Of a DNA stretch of 43,983 nt, positions 26,001 through 35,587 are shown in pieces (position 1 is the first letter of the stretch; each line of letters begins with the position of its first letter). Below the pieces are notes generated by a model. The model had not been told where the DNA came from, made no database searches, and was given only the letters and a program-made list of their open reading frames with translations. Source of the DNA: Acidimicrobiales bacterium (GTDB lineage Bacteria; Actinomycetota; Acidimicrobiia; Acidimicrobiales; Bog-793); contig DATLTN010000070.1 of the NCBI GenBank assembly GCA_035533595.1, positions 1 to 43,983 of the forward strand. The letters run 5' to 3'. Both the position numbers and the translations under genes were made by a program.

Positions 26001-26291
26001 CTCAGCTACCTCTCGCGGCTGCCGATCTCGTCGCTCAAGATCGACCACTCCTTCGTCTGGGCGCTCGGCCCGGCGCTCGAGGACTCGGCGATCGTGCGGG
26101 CGATCATCTCCCTCGCCGACACGCTGAGCATCGAGCCCTGCGCCGAGGGCGTCGAGACCGAGGAGCAGCGGCAGGTGCTGAGCGAGCTCGGCTGCAACCT
26201 CGCGCAGGGCTTCCTCTTCGCCGCGCCGATGGCGCCCGAGGAGTTCGAGGCCTGGCAGCGGGGGAGGGTGGCGCCGGCCGGCGTCGCCTGA
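23064..26291 (+). CDS. REC-like/PAS/GGDEF/EAL cyclic-di-GMP signalling protein with apparent AUC start
   Basis: Domains in order: a degenerate receiver-like domain (about 9-130, no phospho-acceptor Asp; it reads DLVVIALGAPG), a PAS-like region near 140, another near 275, clear PAS domains near 392 (IVEFSEDAIIAETLDGTITA) and 515 (RFRIGFEQGAIGMAMLDLRR), GGDEF from about 641, then EAL. GGDEF is intact (ARFGGDEFIVM) with an RRSD inhibitory I-site five residues before it. EAL is intact (TEALVRWEQ, ELTESAVMED, IDDFGTGHSSLSYL, CAEGVETEEQ). Both synthesis and hydrolysis of c-di-GMP are possible. No ATG, GTG, TTG or CTG exists in frame between the stop at 23043 and the GTG at 23277, yet coding clearly extends upstream. 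ATC 23064 (ISTEPASRRERLLVLDEE) has AGGGA 8 nt before it. The conservative start is GTG 23277 (1004 residues). No transmembrane segment is seen. Confidence 0.85.
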   Translation: MSTEPASRRERLLVLDEEARLDALRWRLPESVELLVAGTVEEALGAAHEWLLDVDLVVIALGAPGEHAFDAVVDLAVALPGTGIVVAAEDPELRAEALARGCVGACSFAELAGEEGGERVASALAARDLHDQWGARFAQMRTLFGSLDLGIVVISPTGRVVVANLLANELVGTPRADLLYRRDPDLGLKTLAGNEVTPEERIVEQVLATGRPSEPAQRVVRLPNGGDRILEVRAAPVAAPAGPGAMAVVITGRDVTEQLTVQRALLSAERRDSLLLEHAAEGYLVLDEHGHVTEASPTLNRYYPAEWLLGIDARLLLHAEERERAAAMFAAVRERAGVPVRAELRFVDRDGEERWAELTMTNRLAEASIGGIVLNLRDITERKLAEQSMAQLSAIVEFSEDAIIAETLDGTITAWNPASARLYGYSAAEAIGRLSMELIVPSARRAELQEIWDRIRRGEHVERRDSLRVRKDGTRVVVSLHVSPVFNANGQLVGTSTIARDVSERRRLEEERSMFEERFRIGFEQGAIGMAMLDLRRRFTRVNKALCTMLGRTEEELIGHVVETFVHPFEIELAIQASSAQVVGGVDHFHGERRYLRKDGTDVWATVDSTVVRQPDGSPIYVFSQLQDITDRKRSEQALAHQALHDALTGLPNRALLGDRLGQAIDRGHRNVTQVALLFLDLDRFKLVNDGLGHAAGDRLLVDIGERLVGSLRRSDTVARFGGDEFIVMREDVDATEAVDLGDKVIGLFQEAFVLDGVELHVSTSCGVVLVTGDTTVDEALRDADAAMYRAKERGGARVELFNPELRRAVSQRFDLERALAFAIERNEFRVVYQPIVSLEDGHLVGTEALVRWEQPQWGLLHPAEFIPAAEETGHIAAIGAFVLREALSQVMRWREGLPGSEGLWVSVNLSSRQLALADPVELSAFALREADAPPDALRLELTESAVMEDVDAAISLLRQLRLLGIKIAIDDFGTGHSSLSYLSRLPISSLKIDHSFVWALGPALEDSAIVRAIISLADTLSIEPCAEGVETEEQRQVLSELGCNLAQGFLFAAPMAPEEFEAWQRGRVAPAGVA

Positions 26292-26310
26292 GGGGGCGCC
26301 GGGAGCCCCG

Positions 26311-28153
<1,843 letters not shown>

Positions 28154-28162
28154 CCCCACCAG

Positions 28163-28189
28163 CTTCTACCCCTCGCCCATCGCCGTCAA
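28163..28189 (-). promoter_or_regulatory. candidate leuA promoter
   Basis: Minus strand TTGACG (28184-28189) and TAGAAG (28163-28168), spacer 15 nt, which is short. It lies just after the leuD stop and upstream of the leader peptide, so leuA has its own transcript despite following greA-leuC-leuD on the same strand. Confidence 0.45.
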
Positions 28190-28199
28190 GGCGGCGGGG

Positions 28200-28802
28200 T
28201 CAGGCGCGGACGGTGACCGCCGGGTAGGCGCCGCTGCGGGTGGCCTCGAAGCGGTCGATGTCGGCCTCGTAGCGGAGCGTCACGCCGATGTCGTCGAGGC
28301 CGTTCAGCAGCCGCTCACGGGCGTCGTCGTCGAGGGAGAAGGGGGCGGTGAGGCCGATCGCCGGTGCCTCGACGAGCCTGCGCTCGACGTCCACGGTGAT
28401 CTCGAGGTCGGGGTCGGCGTGGATCGCGTCGAGCAGGGTGCGGGCCACCTCGGGCTCGACCTGCGCGGGGACGAGGCCGGTGCGGGTCGAGTTGTTGCGG
28501 AAGATGTCGCCGAAGCGCGCGCTCACGACGGCGTGGAAGCCATAGTCGACGAGCGCCCAGACGGCGTGCTCGCGCGAGGAGCCGATGCCGAAGTTCGGGC
28601 CGGCGACGACGATGCGCGCCCCGGCGTGCTCGGGCTGGTTGAGGACGAAGTCGCGGTCATCACGCCACTCGGCGAAGAGCCCCGCGCCGAAGCCGGTGCG
28701 CTCGATGCGCTTCAGCCACTCGCTCGGGATGATCTGGTCGGTGTCGACGTCGGCGCGGTCGAGCGGGAGGGCCTTGCCGGTGACGGCGCGTACGGGGTCC
28801 AT
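28200..28802 (-). CDS. leuD: 3-isopropylmalate dehydratase small subunit
   Basis: 200 residues from ATG 28802, 11 nt after leuC with AAAGGAC upstream. Aconitase-swivel domain: PLDRADVDTDQIIPSEWLKR, then GPNFGIGSSREHAVWAL carrying the Ser and Arg that bind substrate, and FGDIFRNNSTRTGLVPAQV. With LeuC it isomerises 2- to 3-isopropylmalate. The same enzyme can isomerise citramalate in the CimA route to isoleucine. Length is normal. Confidence 0.97.
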   Translation of the reverse strand: MDPVRAVTGKALPLDRADVDTDQIIPSEWLKRIERTGFGAGLFAEWRDDRDFVLNQPEHAGARIVVAGPNFGIGSSREHAVWALVDYGFHAVVSARFGDIFRNNSTRTGLVPAQVEPEVARTLLDAIHADPDLEITVDVERRLVEAPAIGLTAPFSLDDDARERLLNGLDDIGVTLRYEADIDRFEATRSGAYPAVTVRA

Positions 28803-28813
28803 GGCGTGTCCTT

Positions 28814-30214
28814 TTAGAGCTGCTCGGGAGCGGCGAAATGGCCGGCGATGGCGCTCGCCGCGGCGACCTGCGGGGAGACGAGGTGGGTGCGGCCGCCCCG
28901 CCCCTGGCGTCCTTCGAAGTTGCGGTTCGAGGTGGAGGCGCCGCGTTCGCCCGGCGCGAGGGTGTCGGGGTTCATCCCGAGGCACATCGAGCAGCCGGCC
29001 TCGCGCCACTCGAAACCCGCGGCGGTGAAGATCGCGTCGAGGCCCTCGGCCTCGGCCGCCTTCTTCACCCGCTGGGAGCCGGGCACCACGAGCGCCCGCA
29101 CCCCGCCGTGCACGCGCCGGCCGCGCGCCACCTCGGCGGCGGCGCGCAGGTCCTCGATGCGGCTGTTGGTGCACGAGCCGATGAAGACGGTATCGACGGG
29201 TACGTCGACGATCGCGGTGCCCGGCCGGAGGTCCATGTAGCGCAGCGCCCGCTCCGCCGCCTCGCGCTCGAGGGGGTCGGCGATCGCCGCCGGGTCGGGG
29301 ACGACGCCGTCGATCGGGATCACCTGGCCGGGGTTCGTTCCCCAGGTGACGTGCGGCGTGAGGCTCGTCGCGTCGATGCGGATCGTGGTGTCGAAGACGG
29401 CGTCGTCGTCGGTGACGAGGGTCTTCCAGTCCGCGACGGCGGCGTCGAAGTCCGCGCCGGAGCCGACGTGGTCGCGCCCCCGCAGGTACTCGAAGGTCTT
29501 CTCGTCGGGGGCGACGAGGCCGGCGCGGGCGCCCGCCTCGATCGACATGTTGCAGACGGTCATCCGCCCCTCCATCGAGAGGTCGCGGATCGCGCTGCCG
29601 CGGTACTCGATGACGTGGCCGATGCCGCCACCGGTGCCGAGGCGGCCGATGATCGCGAGGACGAGGTCCTTCGCGCTCACCGAGTCCGGGAGGGTGCCCT
29701 CGACCTCGACGGCCATCGTCTTCGGCCGTCGCTGCGGGAGGGTCTGGGTGGCGAGCACGTGCTCCACCTCGGAGGTGCCGATGCCGAAGGCGAGCGCCCC
29801 GAAGGCGCCGTGGGTGGAGGTGTGGCTGTCCCCGCAGACGATCGTCATCCCGGGCTGGCTGAGGCCCTGCTCGGGGCCGATGACGTGCACGATCCCCTGG
29901 TCGGGGTCACCCATCGGGAAGTAGGTGAGGCCGAAGTCCTCGGCGTTCTCCGCCATCGCCTCCAGCTGGCGGCGGGAGATCTCGTCCTCGATCGGCTTGT
30001 CGATGTCCTTGGTCGGGACGTTGTGGTCGGCGGTGGCGACGGTGAGGTCGGGGCGGCGGACGCGCCGACCCGAGAGGCGGAGGCCCTCGAAGGCCTGCGG
30101 CGAGGTCACCTCGTGGACGAGGTGGAGGTCGATGTAGAGCAGGTCCGGCTCGCTGCCCGTCCCGGCGTGCACGACGTGCCGCTCCCAGACCTTCTCCGAC
30201 AAGGTGCTTCCCAC
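28814..30214 (-). CDS. leuC: 3-isopropylmalate dehydratase large subunit
   Basis: 466 residues from GTG 30214, with GGAGGAGA upstream. Aconitase-type [4Fe-4S] dehydratase; cluster ligands are in [15 protein letters not shown] and in [34 protein letters not shown] and the preceding IVCGD form the active-site region. It starts 13 nt after the greA stop, so greA-leuC-leuD look like one transcript. No branched-chain leader peptide is seen before this unit. Confidence 0.97.
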   Translation of the reverse strand: MGSTLSEKVWERHVVHAGTGSEPDLLYIDLHLVHEVTSPQAFEGLRLSGRRVRRPDLTVATADHNVPTKDIDKPIEDEISRRQLEAMAENAEDFGLTYFPMGDPDQGIVHVIGPEQGLSQPGMTIVCGDSHTSTHGAFGALAFGIGTSEVEHVLATQTLPQRRPKTMAVEVEGTLPDSVSAKDLVLAIIGRLGTGGGIGHVIEYRGSAIRDLSMEGRMTVCNMSIEAGARAGLVAPDEKTFEYLRGRDHVGSGADFDAAVADWKTLVTDDDAVFDTTIRIDATSLTPHVTWGTNPGQVIPIDGVVPDPAAIADPLEREAAERALRYMDLRPGTAIVDVPVDTVFIGSCTNSRIEDLRAAAEVARGRRVHGGVRALVVPGSQRVKKAAEAEGLDAIFTAAGFEWREAGCSMCLGMNPDTLAPGERGASTSNRNFEGRQGRGGRTHLVSPQVAAASAIAGHFAAPEQL

Positions 30215-30227
30215 GAACTCTCCTCCG

Positions 30228-30695
30228 CTAGTCGAGCGAGACGATCTCGACGCTCAGCTTGCCGTTCGGCGCCTCGTACTCCACGTGGTCGCCGACCCCG
30301 TGGCCGAGGAGGGCCTGGCCGAGCGGCGAGCCGGGCGAGATCACCGAGACGTCCTCCCGGCGCTCCTCGATCGAGCCGAGAAGATAGCGCTCCACCTCGT
30401 CGTCGCCCTCGTAACGGATGCCGACGACCGCCCCCGCCACGACCACGCCGCTCGCGCTCGCGCTCGGGTCGACGATCACCGCGTACTCGAGCATCGCCTG
30501 GATCTGCCGGATGCGCGCCTCCATCTTGCCCTGCGCGTCCTTCGCGGCGTGGTAGTCGCCGTTCTCCGAGAGGTCGCCGAGGGCGCGCGCCGCCTCGATC
30601 TGGCGGGCGATGTCGATCCGCCCGCGGGTCGTCAGGTCTTCGAGCTCCTCGCTGAGGCGCTGGTGGGCCTCGGGGGAGAGTTGCGTCTCGGGCAT
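30228..30695 (-). CDS. greA: transcription elongation factor GreA
   Basis: 155 residues. The N-terminal coiled coil holds the acidic tip residues in [20 protein letters not shown], which reach into the RNA polymerase secondary channel to stimulate transcript cleavage in backtracked complexes. The C-terminal FKBP-like domain ends [20 protein letters not shown]. The ATG is 7 nt after TACCCT (30703-30708, minus strand) with no Shine-Dalgarno, indicating a leaderless mRNA. leuC follows by 13 nt, an uncommon neighbour for greA. Confidence 0.97.
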   Translation of the reverse strand: MPETQLSPEAHQRLSEELEDLTTRGRIDIARQIEAARALGDLSENGDYHAAKDAQGKMEARIRQIQAMLEYAVIVDPSASASGVVVAGAVVGIRYEGDDEVERYLLGSIEERREDVSVISPGSPLGQALLGHGVGDHVEYEAPNGKLSVEIVSLD

Positions 30696-30702
30696 CCGAG
30701 GA

Positions 30703-30708
30703 AGGGTA
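30703..30708 (-). promoter_or_regulatory. -10 box for the greA-leuC-leuD transcript
   Basis: TACCCT on the minus strand, 7 nt before the greA ATG, with no ribosome binding site between. Confidence 0.5.
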
Positions 30709-30755
30709 GCGCCCGCCCGCGGCGGCCAGTCCGGGCGGCTCCCGGGATCCGGCCC

Positions 30756-31184
30756 TCAGCCGGCGCGGCGCTCGGCGCGCTCGCGGCGGCGCGCCCGGTG
30801 GAGCTGCTCGCGCAGCACCCGGCGGAGATAGAGGAAGGCGGTGATGAGAAGGATCCAGCCGGGCCAGAAGCTGCCGTGGTGGCCGGAGAGGAGCCAGGCC
30901 GTCACGAAGAAGGCGTCGACCACGGCGAGCTCGCCGCCCATCAGCACGAGCGGCCGGCGCCAGGCCGCGAGGCGCGGCTCGGGCGCGGCCTCGACGGGCA
31001 GGTCGGCGGTCACCGCGTCGAGCTCGGCGAAGGTCCTCGCCGAGAGAGCGCGGCCGATGCGCTCGCCGAGCTCGTCGAAGTCGAGGCGGCCGAGCGCGGC
31101 GTGGCGGCGGAGGGCGTCGACGACGGCCTCGCGGTCTGCCTCCGCGGTGCGCAGCCGGGCGCGCTCGGGGAGGTGGTCGCTCAC
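30756..31184 (-). CDS. DUF1707 membrane protein
   Basis: 142 residues from GTG 31184. DUF1707 is complete at residues 9-63 (LRTAEADREAVVDALRRHAA, then GRLDFDELGERIGRAL and TFAELDAVTADLP), the actinobacterial SHOCT-like oligomerisation module. It is followed by a membrane hairpin (PLVLMGGELAVVDAFFVTAW, then FWPGWILLITAFLYLRRVL) and a basic cytoplasmic tail. The function of the family is unknown; members often act near the envelope. It is divergent from leuB and upstream of greA by 60 nt. There is no Shine-Dalgarno before the GTG. Confidence 0.85.
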   Translation of the reverse strand: MSDHLPERARLRTAEADREAVVDALRRHAALGRLDFDELGERIGRALSARTFAELDAVTADLPVEAAPEPRLAAWRRPLVLMGGELAVVDAFFVTAWLLSGHHGSFWPGWILLITAFLYLRRVLREQLHRARRRERAERRAG

Positions 31185-31230
31185 GGCTCAATGATCGCGC
31201 GGCGGACGCCGCGCGCCAGTCGGGGGCGGG

Positions 31231-31259
31231 TTGACGGGGCCGGTGTCGTGGACGAGACT
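31231..31259 (+). promoter_or_regulatory. promoter of the leuB-ilvE-cimA operon
   Basis: TTGACG (31231-31236), exactly 17 nt, then GAGACT (31254-31259). Expected +1 is about 31267, three bases before the leader ATG at 31270. Confidence 0.6.
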
Positions 31260-31269
31260 GAAGCCCAGC

Positions 31270-31314
31270 ATGAGGGACAAAAAGCGGCAGACGAAGCAGG
31301 TCGTAATTCCCTAG
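31270..31314 (+). CDS. leuB-operon leader peptide MRDKKRQTKQVVIP
   Basis: Fourteen codons plus TAG. The last residues are Val Val Ile Pro (GTC GTA ATT CCC). GTA and ATT are rare in the flanking genes, where GTC/GTG and ATC dominate. The rest is strongly basic. It is followed by a hairpin and a terminator in the same order as in the other two leaders. The Ile codon fits the isoleucine-forming role of cimA in this operon. Confidence 0.65.
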   Translation: MRDKKRQTKQVVIP

Positions 31315-31316
31315 AG

Positions 31317-31336
31317 GCGCTCACCTCATGGTGCGC
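31317..31336 (+). promoter_or_regulatory. pause/antiterminator-region hairpin of the leuB attenuator
   Basis: GCG-(CT bulge)-CACC pairs with GGTG-CGC around loop TCAT, starting three bases after the leader stop. Confidence 0.5.
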
Positions 31337-31344
31337 GTCGTCGA

Positions 31345-31371
31345 CCGTCCACCTGGTGGGCGGTTTTTTTG
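31345..31371 (+). terminator. intrinsic terminator of the leuB attenuator
   Basis: CCGTCCACC/GGTGGGCGG (one G-U pair, small loop) followed by seven T. It is 58 nt before the leuB start and downstream of the leader peptide, so it is conditional. Confidence 0.78.
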
Positions 31372-31428
31372 TTGCTTGTTTTGGTTCCTGGGCACAGGTT
31401 GACGAAGAAGGGCTGGAGGGCGATTCGG

Positions 31429-32454
31429 GTGGCAGCGTTCAAGGTCGCGGTGATCGGTGGGGACGGGATCGGCCCCGAGGTCACCGCCGAGGCGCTGAAG
31501 GTCGTCGCCGCGGCGGGGGTCACCCTCGACACGACCAACTACGAGCTCGGTGCCGCCCACTACGTGGCGACCGGCGAGGTGCTGCGCGACGAGGTCCTCG
31601 AGGAGCTGCGCGGCTACGACGCCATCGTCCTCGGCGCGATCGGCCCGCCGATCGGCTCGACCGAGGTGCCCTCCGGCGTCCTCGAGCGCGGCCTGCTGCT
31701 CCGCCTGCGCTTCGAGCTCGATCTCTACATCAACCTCCGCCCCTTCAACTCCTCCCCCGGGGCGATCGCCCCGGGCGCCGACTTCGTCGTCGTGCGTGAG
31801 AACACCGAGGGCCCCTACGTCGGCGAAGGGGGCGTGCTGCGGCGCAACACCCCCCACGAGGTCGCCACCCAGGGCTCGGTGAACACCCGCTTCGGTGTCG
31901 AGCGCTGCGCCCGCTTCGCCTTCGCCCTCGCCGAAGCCCGTCCCGCACGGCACCTCACCCTCGTCCACAAGACCAACGTGCTCACCTTCTCCGGCGACCT
32001 CTGGTCACGGGTGGTCGACGAGGTGAAGGGGGAGTTCCCCGAGGTCGCGGTGGACTACAACCACGTCGACGCGGCCTGCATCTACTTCGCGACCGACGCC
32101 GCCCGCTACGACGTGGTGGTCACCGACAACCTCTTCGGCGACATCCTCACCGACCTCGGCGGCGCCGTCACCGGGGGCATCGGCCTCGCCGCCTCGGCGA
32201 ACCTCAACCCGGCCCGCACCGGCCCCTCGCTGTTCGAGCCGGTGCACGGCGCCGCCCACGACATCGTCGGCACGGGTGCGGCGAACCCGCTCGCCGCGAT
32301 CCGGTCGGCGGCGATGATGCTCGAGCACCTCGGTGAGGCCGTCGCCGCCGCCAAGGTGACGGCTGCTGTGCTCGAGGTCCAGCGGGAGCTCGCGACGAGC
32401 GGGACCAAGCTGGAGACGACCGCGATCGGCGATGCCGTCGCAGGGAGGTTGTGA
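31429..32454 (+). CDS. leuB: 3-isopropylmalate dehydrogenase
   Basis: 341 residues from GTG 31429 ([18 protein letters not shown]), with GGAGGG 8 nt upstream. The longer frame from 31369 starts inside the attenuator T-tract and is not used. It is an NAD- and Mg2+-dependent beta-decarboxylating dehydrogenase. Substrate Arg residues lie in the [15 protein letters not shown] region. Other motifs are [31 protein letters not shown] with catalytic Tyr/Asp equivalents, and [20 protein letters not shown]. The same enzyme type oxidises 3-methylmalate in the citramalate route. ilvE begins 1 nt after the stop. Confidence 0.95.
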   Translation: MAAFKVAVIGGDGIGPEVTAEALKVVAAAGVTLDTTNYELGAAHYVATGEVLRDEVLEELRGYDAIVLGAIGPPIGSTEVPSGVLERGLLLRLRFELDLYINLRPFNSSPGAIAPGADFVVVRENTEGPYVGEGGVLRRNTPHEVATQGSVNTRFGVERCARFAFALAEARPARHLTLVHKTNVLTFSGDLWSRVVDEVKGEFPEVAVDYNHVDAACIYFATDAARYDVVVTDNLFGDILTDLGGAVTGGIGLAASANLNPARTGPSLFEPVHGAAHDIVGTGAANPLAAIRSAAMMLEHLGEAVAAAKVTAAVLEVQRELATSGTKLETTAIGDAVAGRL

Positions 32455-32455
32455 G

Positions 32456-33382
32456 ATGCCGATTACCCCGACGGCCAAGATCTGGATGGACGGCGAGCTC
32501 GTCGACTGGGAGGACGCCACCGTGCACGTCCTCACCCACAGCCTGCACTACGGCACCGGCGTCTTCGAGGGCATCCGCGCCTACGCGACGCCGGACGGGC
32601 CGGGAGTCTTCCGCCTCTCGGACCACATCTCCCGGCTGCTCCGCTCGGCGCACATCCTCGCCCTCGAGGTCCCCTTCAGCCACGCCGAGCTCTCGGCCGC
32701 GGTGCTGGACACTGTGCGCGCCTCCGGCCTCGACGCCTGCTACATCCGCCCCCTCGTCTACCTCGGCTACGGCGAGATGGGCCTCAACCCGCTCTTCTCC
32801 GAGGTCAAGGTCTCCGTCGCGGTCTGGCCCTGGAGCGCCTACCTCGGCGAGGAGGGGATCGCGAAGGGCATCCGCTTGAAGGTCAGCTCCTGGGCCCGCC
32901 ATGACCCGCGCGCGATGCCGACAGCCGCCAAGGCGACCGGGATGTACATCAACTCCTCGCTCGCCAAGGTGGAGGCGGTGCGCGCCGGGTACGACGAGGC
33001 GCTGCTGCTGACGACCGACGGCTACCTCTCCGAGGGCACCGGCGAGAACCTCTTCATCGTGCGCGACGGGGTGCTCTACTCGCCGTCGACCTCGGCGGTC
33101 GCCGCCCTCGAGGGGATCACCGCCGACAGCGCGCAGGTGATCGCCCGCGACCTCGGCTACGAGGTCCACCACGAGCTCCTCCGCCGCCCCGACCTCTACC
33201 TCGCCGACGAGGCCTTCCTCACCGGGACCGCGGCCGAGATCGTCCCCATCGCCTCGGTCGACGACCGCACCGTCGGCGCCGGGGAGCCGGGGCCGGTGAC
33301 GCGCGCCATCCAGGAGACCTACTTCTCGGCCGTCCGCGGCGGGGTCGACCGCTACAAGGACTGGGTCGAACTTGTCGACTGA
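32456..33382 (+). CDS. ilvE: branched-chain amino acid aminotransferase
   Basis: 308 residues, ATG 32456 with GGGAGG upstream. Fold-type IV PLP enzyme; it transfers amino groups between glutamate and the keto acids of Val, Leu and Ile. WMDGELVDWEDATVHVLTHS and LHYGTGVFEGIRAY are the N-terminal family signature. The Schiff-base Lys is in MPTAAKATGMYINSSLAKVE. SEGTGENLFIVRDG positions the cofactor. It is the final step shared by all three pathways encoded here. cimA overlaps its end in another frame. Confidence 0.97.
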   Translation: MPITPTAKIWMDGELVDWEDATVHVLTHSLHYGTGVFEGIRAYATPDGPGVFRLSDHISRLLRSAHILALEVPFSHAELSAAVLDTVRASGLDACYIRPLVYLGYGEMGLNPLFSEVKVSVAVWPWSAYLGEEGIAKGIRLKVSSWARHDPRAMPTAAKATGMYINSSLAKVEAVRAGYDEALLLTTDGYLSEGTGENLFIVRDGVLYSPSTSAVAALEGITADSAQVIARDLGYEVHHELLRRPDLYLADEAFLTGTAAEIVPIASVDDRTVGAGEPGPVTRAIQETYFSAVRGGVDRYKDWVELVD

Positions 33383-35084
33383 GGTCCCTGCCGGCGGGGG
33401 CGTGCTCGCGCGCCCCGCGCTGCCGGCGAGCGTCGAGATCTACGACACGACGCTGCGCGACGGCTCCCAGCAGGAGGGCATCTCGCTCACCGTCGAGGAC
33501 AAGCTGCGCGTCGCGCAGCAGATCGACCACCTCGGCGTGGCCTACATCGAGGGGGGCTGGCCGGGTGCCAACCCGAAGGACGGCGAGTTCTTCGCCCGCG
33601 CCCGCGACGAGCTGAAGCTCGAGCACGCCGTCCTCGCGGCCTTCGGTTCGACGCGCCGCGCTGGGGCCGCCGCCGCCGGGGACGAGACCCTCGGCCAGCT
33701 GCTGCGGGCCGCGACCGACACGGTCTGCATCGTCGCCAAGGCCTCCGACCTGCACGTCACCGAGGCGCTGCGGACGACCCTCGCCGAGGGCGTGGCGATG
33801 GTCCGCGACTCGGTCGCCCTCCTCGTCGGCGAGGGTCGGCAGGTCTTCTTGGACGCCGAGCACTTCTTCGATGGCTTCCGCCGCGACCCCGCCTTCTCCC
33901 TCGAGGTCCTCGCCGCCGCCGAGGAGGCGGGCGCCTCGGCGCTCGTGCTCTGCGACACCAACGGCGGCGCGCTGCCGCACGAGGTCGAGGAGATCGTGGC
34001 CACGGTGCGCGCCGCGACGCGGGCGGTGATCGGGGTGCACTTCCACAACGACTCGGGCTGCGCCGTCGCCAACAGCCTCGCCGCGGTGCGTGTCGGCGCG
34101 ACCCAGGTGCAGGGCTGCGTGAACGGCTACGGGGAGCGGGCGGGCAACGCCGACCTCTGCGTCGCGATCCCCGACCTCACCTTGAAGATGGGCATCAGCA
34201 CGGTCCCCGCGGAGAAGCTCCCTCTCGTCACGCCGACCGCCCGCCACATCGCGGAGATCGTCAACCTCACCCTCGACCCGCAGAAGCCCTACGTCGGCAC
34301 TGCCGCCTTCGCGCACAAGGCGGGGCTGCACACGAGCGCGATCGTGCGCCGCGCCGACGCCTACGAGCACGTCCCGCCGGACTCGGTCGGCAACGGCACG
34401 CGCGTCGTCGTCTCCGAGCTCGCCGGCCGCTCGACGCTCGCGATGAAGGCCGCCGAGCTCGGCATCGACCTCGACGCCGAGGCGACTGGCCGCGTCCTCG
34501 ACGCGCTGAAGCGCCTCGAGCACGCCGGCTACCACTTCGAGGTCGCCGACGGCTCGCTCGAGCTGCTGATGCGCGCCGCGTCGGGGGGAGGGCCGGAGGA
34601 GCTCGCCAGCTTCTTCACCGTCGAGTCCTTCCGGGTGGTCACCGACTGGCGCCAGCTCGACCACCCGGTCCCGGACCCTGAGCGCCTCGTGCACGGCTGG
34701 GGCGAGGAGGGCGAGCTCACCACTGAGGCGACCGTGAAGGTGCACGTCGGCGGCGACCGCGTCGTCGAGACCGCGGAGGGCAACGGCCCGGTGAACGCCC
34801 TCGACTCGGCGCTGCGCAAGGCGATCGGCCGCTACTTTCCCGAGCTCGCCGCGCTGCATCTCACCGACTACCGGGTGCGCGTCCTCGACACCGGGAAGGG
34901 CACCGGGGCGGTGACGCGCGTCCTGCTCGACACCGCCGACGAGGAGGGCAGCTTCTCGACGATCGGCGTCTCGGAGAACGTCATCGAGGCCTCCTGGCAG
35001 GCGCTCGTCGACTCGATCGTCTTCGGCCTGCTGCGCGCCGGCGGCGTGCGCGGCGGCGCGTCGGATACCCTCGGCGCTCGATGA
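33372..35084 (+). CDS. cimA: citramalate synthase
   Basis: Up to 570 residues from TTG 33372, which overlaps ilvE by 11 bases; GTG 33402 (VLARPALPASVEIYD) is an alternative. It makes citramalate from pyruvate and acetyl-CoA, the first step of threonine-independent isoleucine synthesis. The DRE-TIM barrel begins VEIYDTTLRDGSQQEGISL. The metal motif is IGVHFHNDSGCAVANS. GCVNGYGERAGNADLCVAI is the conserved loop. The C-terminal regulatory domain (VVETAEGNGPVNALDSALRK) should bind isoleucine. The QQEG pattern and the FDGFRRDP segment mark the CimA rather than LeuA group. Adjacency to leuB and ilvE agrees. Confidence 0.95.
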   Translation: MSTEVPAGGGVLARPALPASVEIYDTTLRDGSQQEGISLTVEDKLRVAQQIDHLGVAYIEGGWPGANPKDGEFFARARDELKLEHAVLAAFGSTRRAGAAAAGDETLGQLLRAATDTVCIVAKASDLHVTEALRTTLAEGVAMVRDSVALLVGEGRQVFLDAEHFFDGFRRDPAFSLEVLAAAEEAGASALVLCDTNGGALPHEVEEIVATVRAATRAVIGVHFHNDSGCAVANSLAAVRVGATQVQGCVNGYGERAGNADLCVAIPDLTLKMGISTVPAEKLPLVTPTARHIAEIVNLTLDPQKPYVGTAAFAHKAGLHTSAIVRRADAYEHVPPDSVGNGTRVVVSELAGRSTLAMKAAELGIDLDAEATGRVLDALKRLEHAGYHFEVADGSLELLMRAASGGGPEELASFFTVESFRVVTDWRQLDHPVPDPERLVHGWGEEGELTTEATVKVHVGGDRVVETAEGNGPVNALDSALRKAIGRYFPELAALHLTDYRVRVLDTGKGTGAVTRVLLDTADEEGSFSTIGVSENVIEASWQALVDSIVFGLLRAGGVRGGASDTLGAR

Positions 35085-35581
35085 CCCAGCCGAAGTTCGC
35101 GCCGATCGCCGCTCCCGACGAGGTCCGCCCGGCCTACCGCGTGGACACGCCGCGCCCCTGGCGGCCGCACCGCCCCGGTGAGCTCGTGAAGGCGACGGCC
35201 GGCGGCAAGGGCCTCGGTACCCCCGGGCCGGACCAGGGCTACGCCCTCGGCCTCGCGGAGCGCCTGCGCGGGCGCCTCGTCCTCACGAGCGGCGAGCACG
35301 CCGAGGACGCCCTTACCGCGGGCGTCGTCCTCGGCCTGCGCCGCGCCGCGAGCTACGGGCGGGCGCCGATCCTCGCCGACGTCGAGGTCGGCCTCGAGCT
35401 CCTCGGCTTCCTCTCCGACGCCCCCGCCGAGCTCATCGCGCACCGCCGGGAGCTCGTCGACGGCGTGACCCACGACTACTGGCGCCAGCGCCTCCTCGCC
35501 GAGTCGGCCCCCCTCGGATCGCTGCGCGGCTCGCCGGGCGAGAGCGCGGCGACCGGCTGGCGGGAGCGCCTCGGCGTCTGA
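35081..35581 (+). CDS. conserved hypothetical protein coupled to cimA
   Basis: 166 residues. The ATG overlaps the cimA stop by four bases (ATGA), so it is the last gene of leuB-ilvE-cimA and translationally coupled. I do not recognise a family. The first 50 residues are Pro/Arg-rich (KFAPIAAPDEVRPAYRVDTP). The middle is an Ala/Leu-rich helical region (LTSGEHAEDALTAGVVLGLR, then YGRAPILADVEVGLELLGFL), and HDYWRQRLL follows. There is no signal peptide or membrane helix. A role tied to isoleucine synthesis is only suggested by position. Confidence 0.75.
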   Translation: MTQPKFAPIAAPDEVRPAYRVDTPRPWRPHRPGELVKATAGGKGLGTPGPDQGYALGLAERLRGRLVLTSGEHAEDALTAGVVLGLRRAASYGRAPILADVEVGLELLGFLSDAPAELIAHRRELVDGVTHDYWRQRLLAESAPLGSLRGSPGESAATGWRERLGV

Positions 35582-35587
35582 GCCCGC

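Noticed and set aside
31369-31428. An upstream ATG start for leuB ([11 protein letters not shown]...).
   Set aside because: It starts inside the T-tract of the attenuator terminator. GTG 31429 has a proper ribosome binding site and gives the normal family length.
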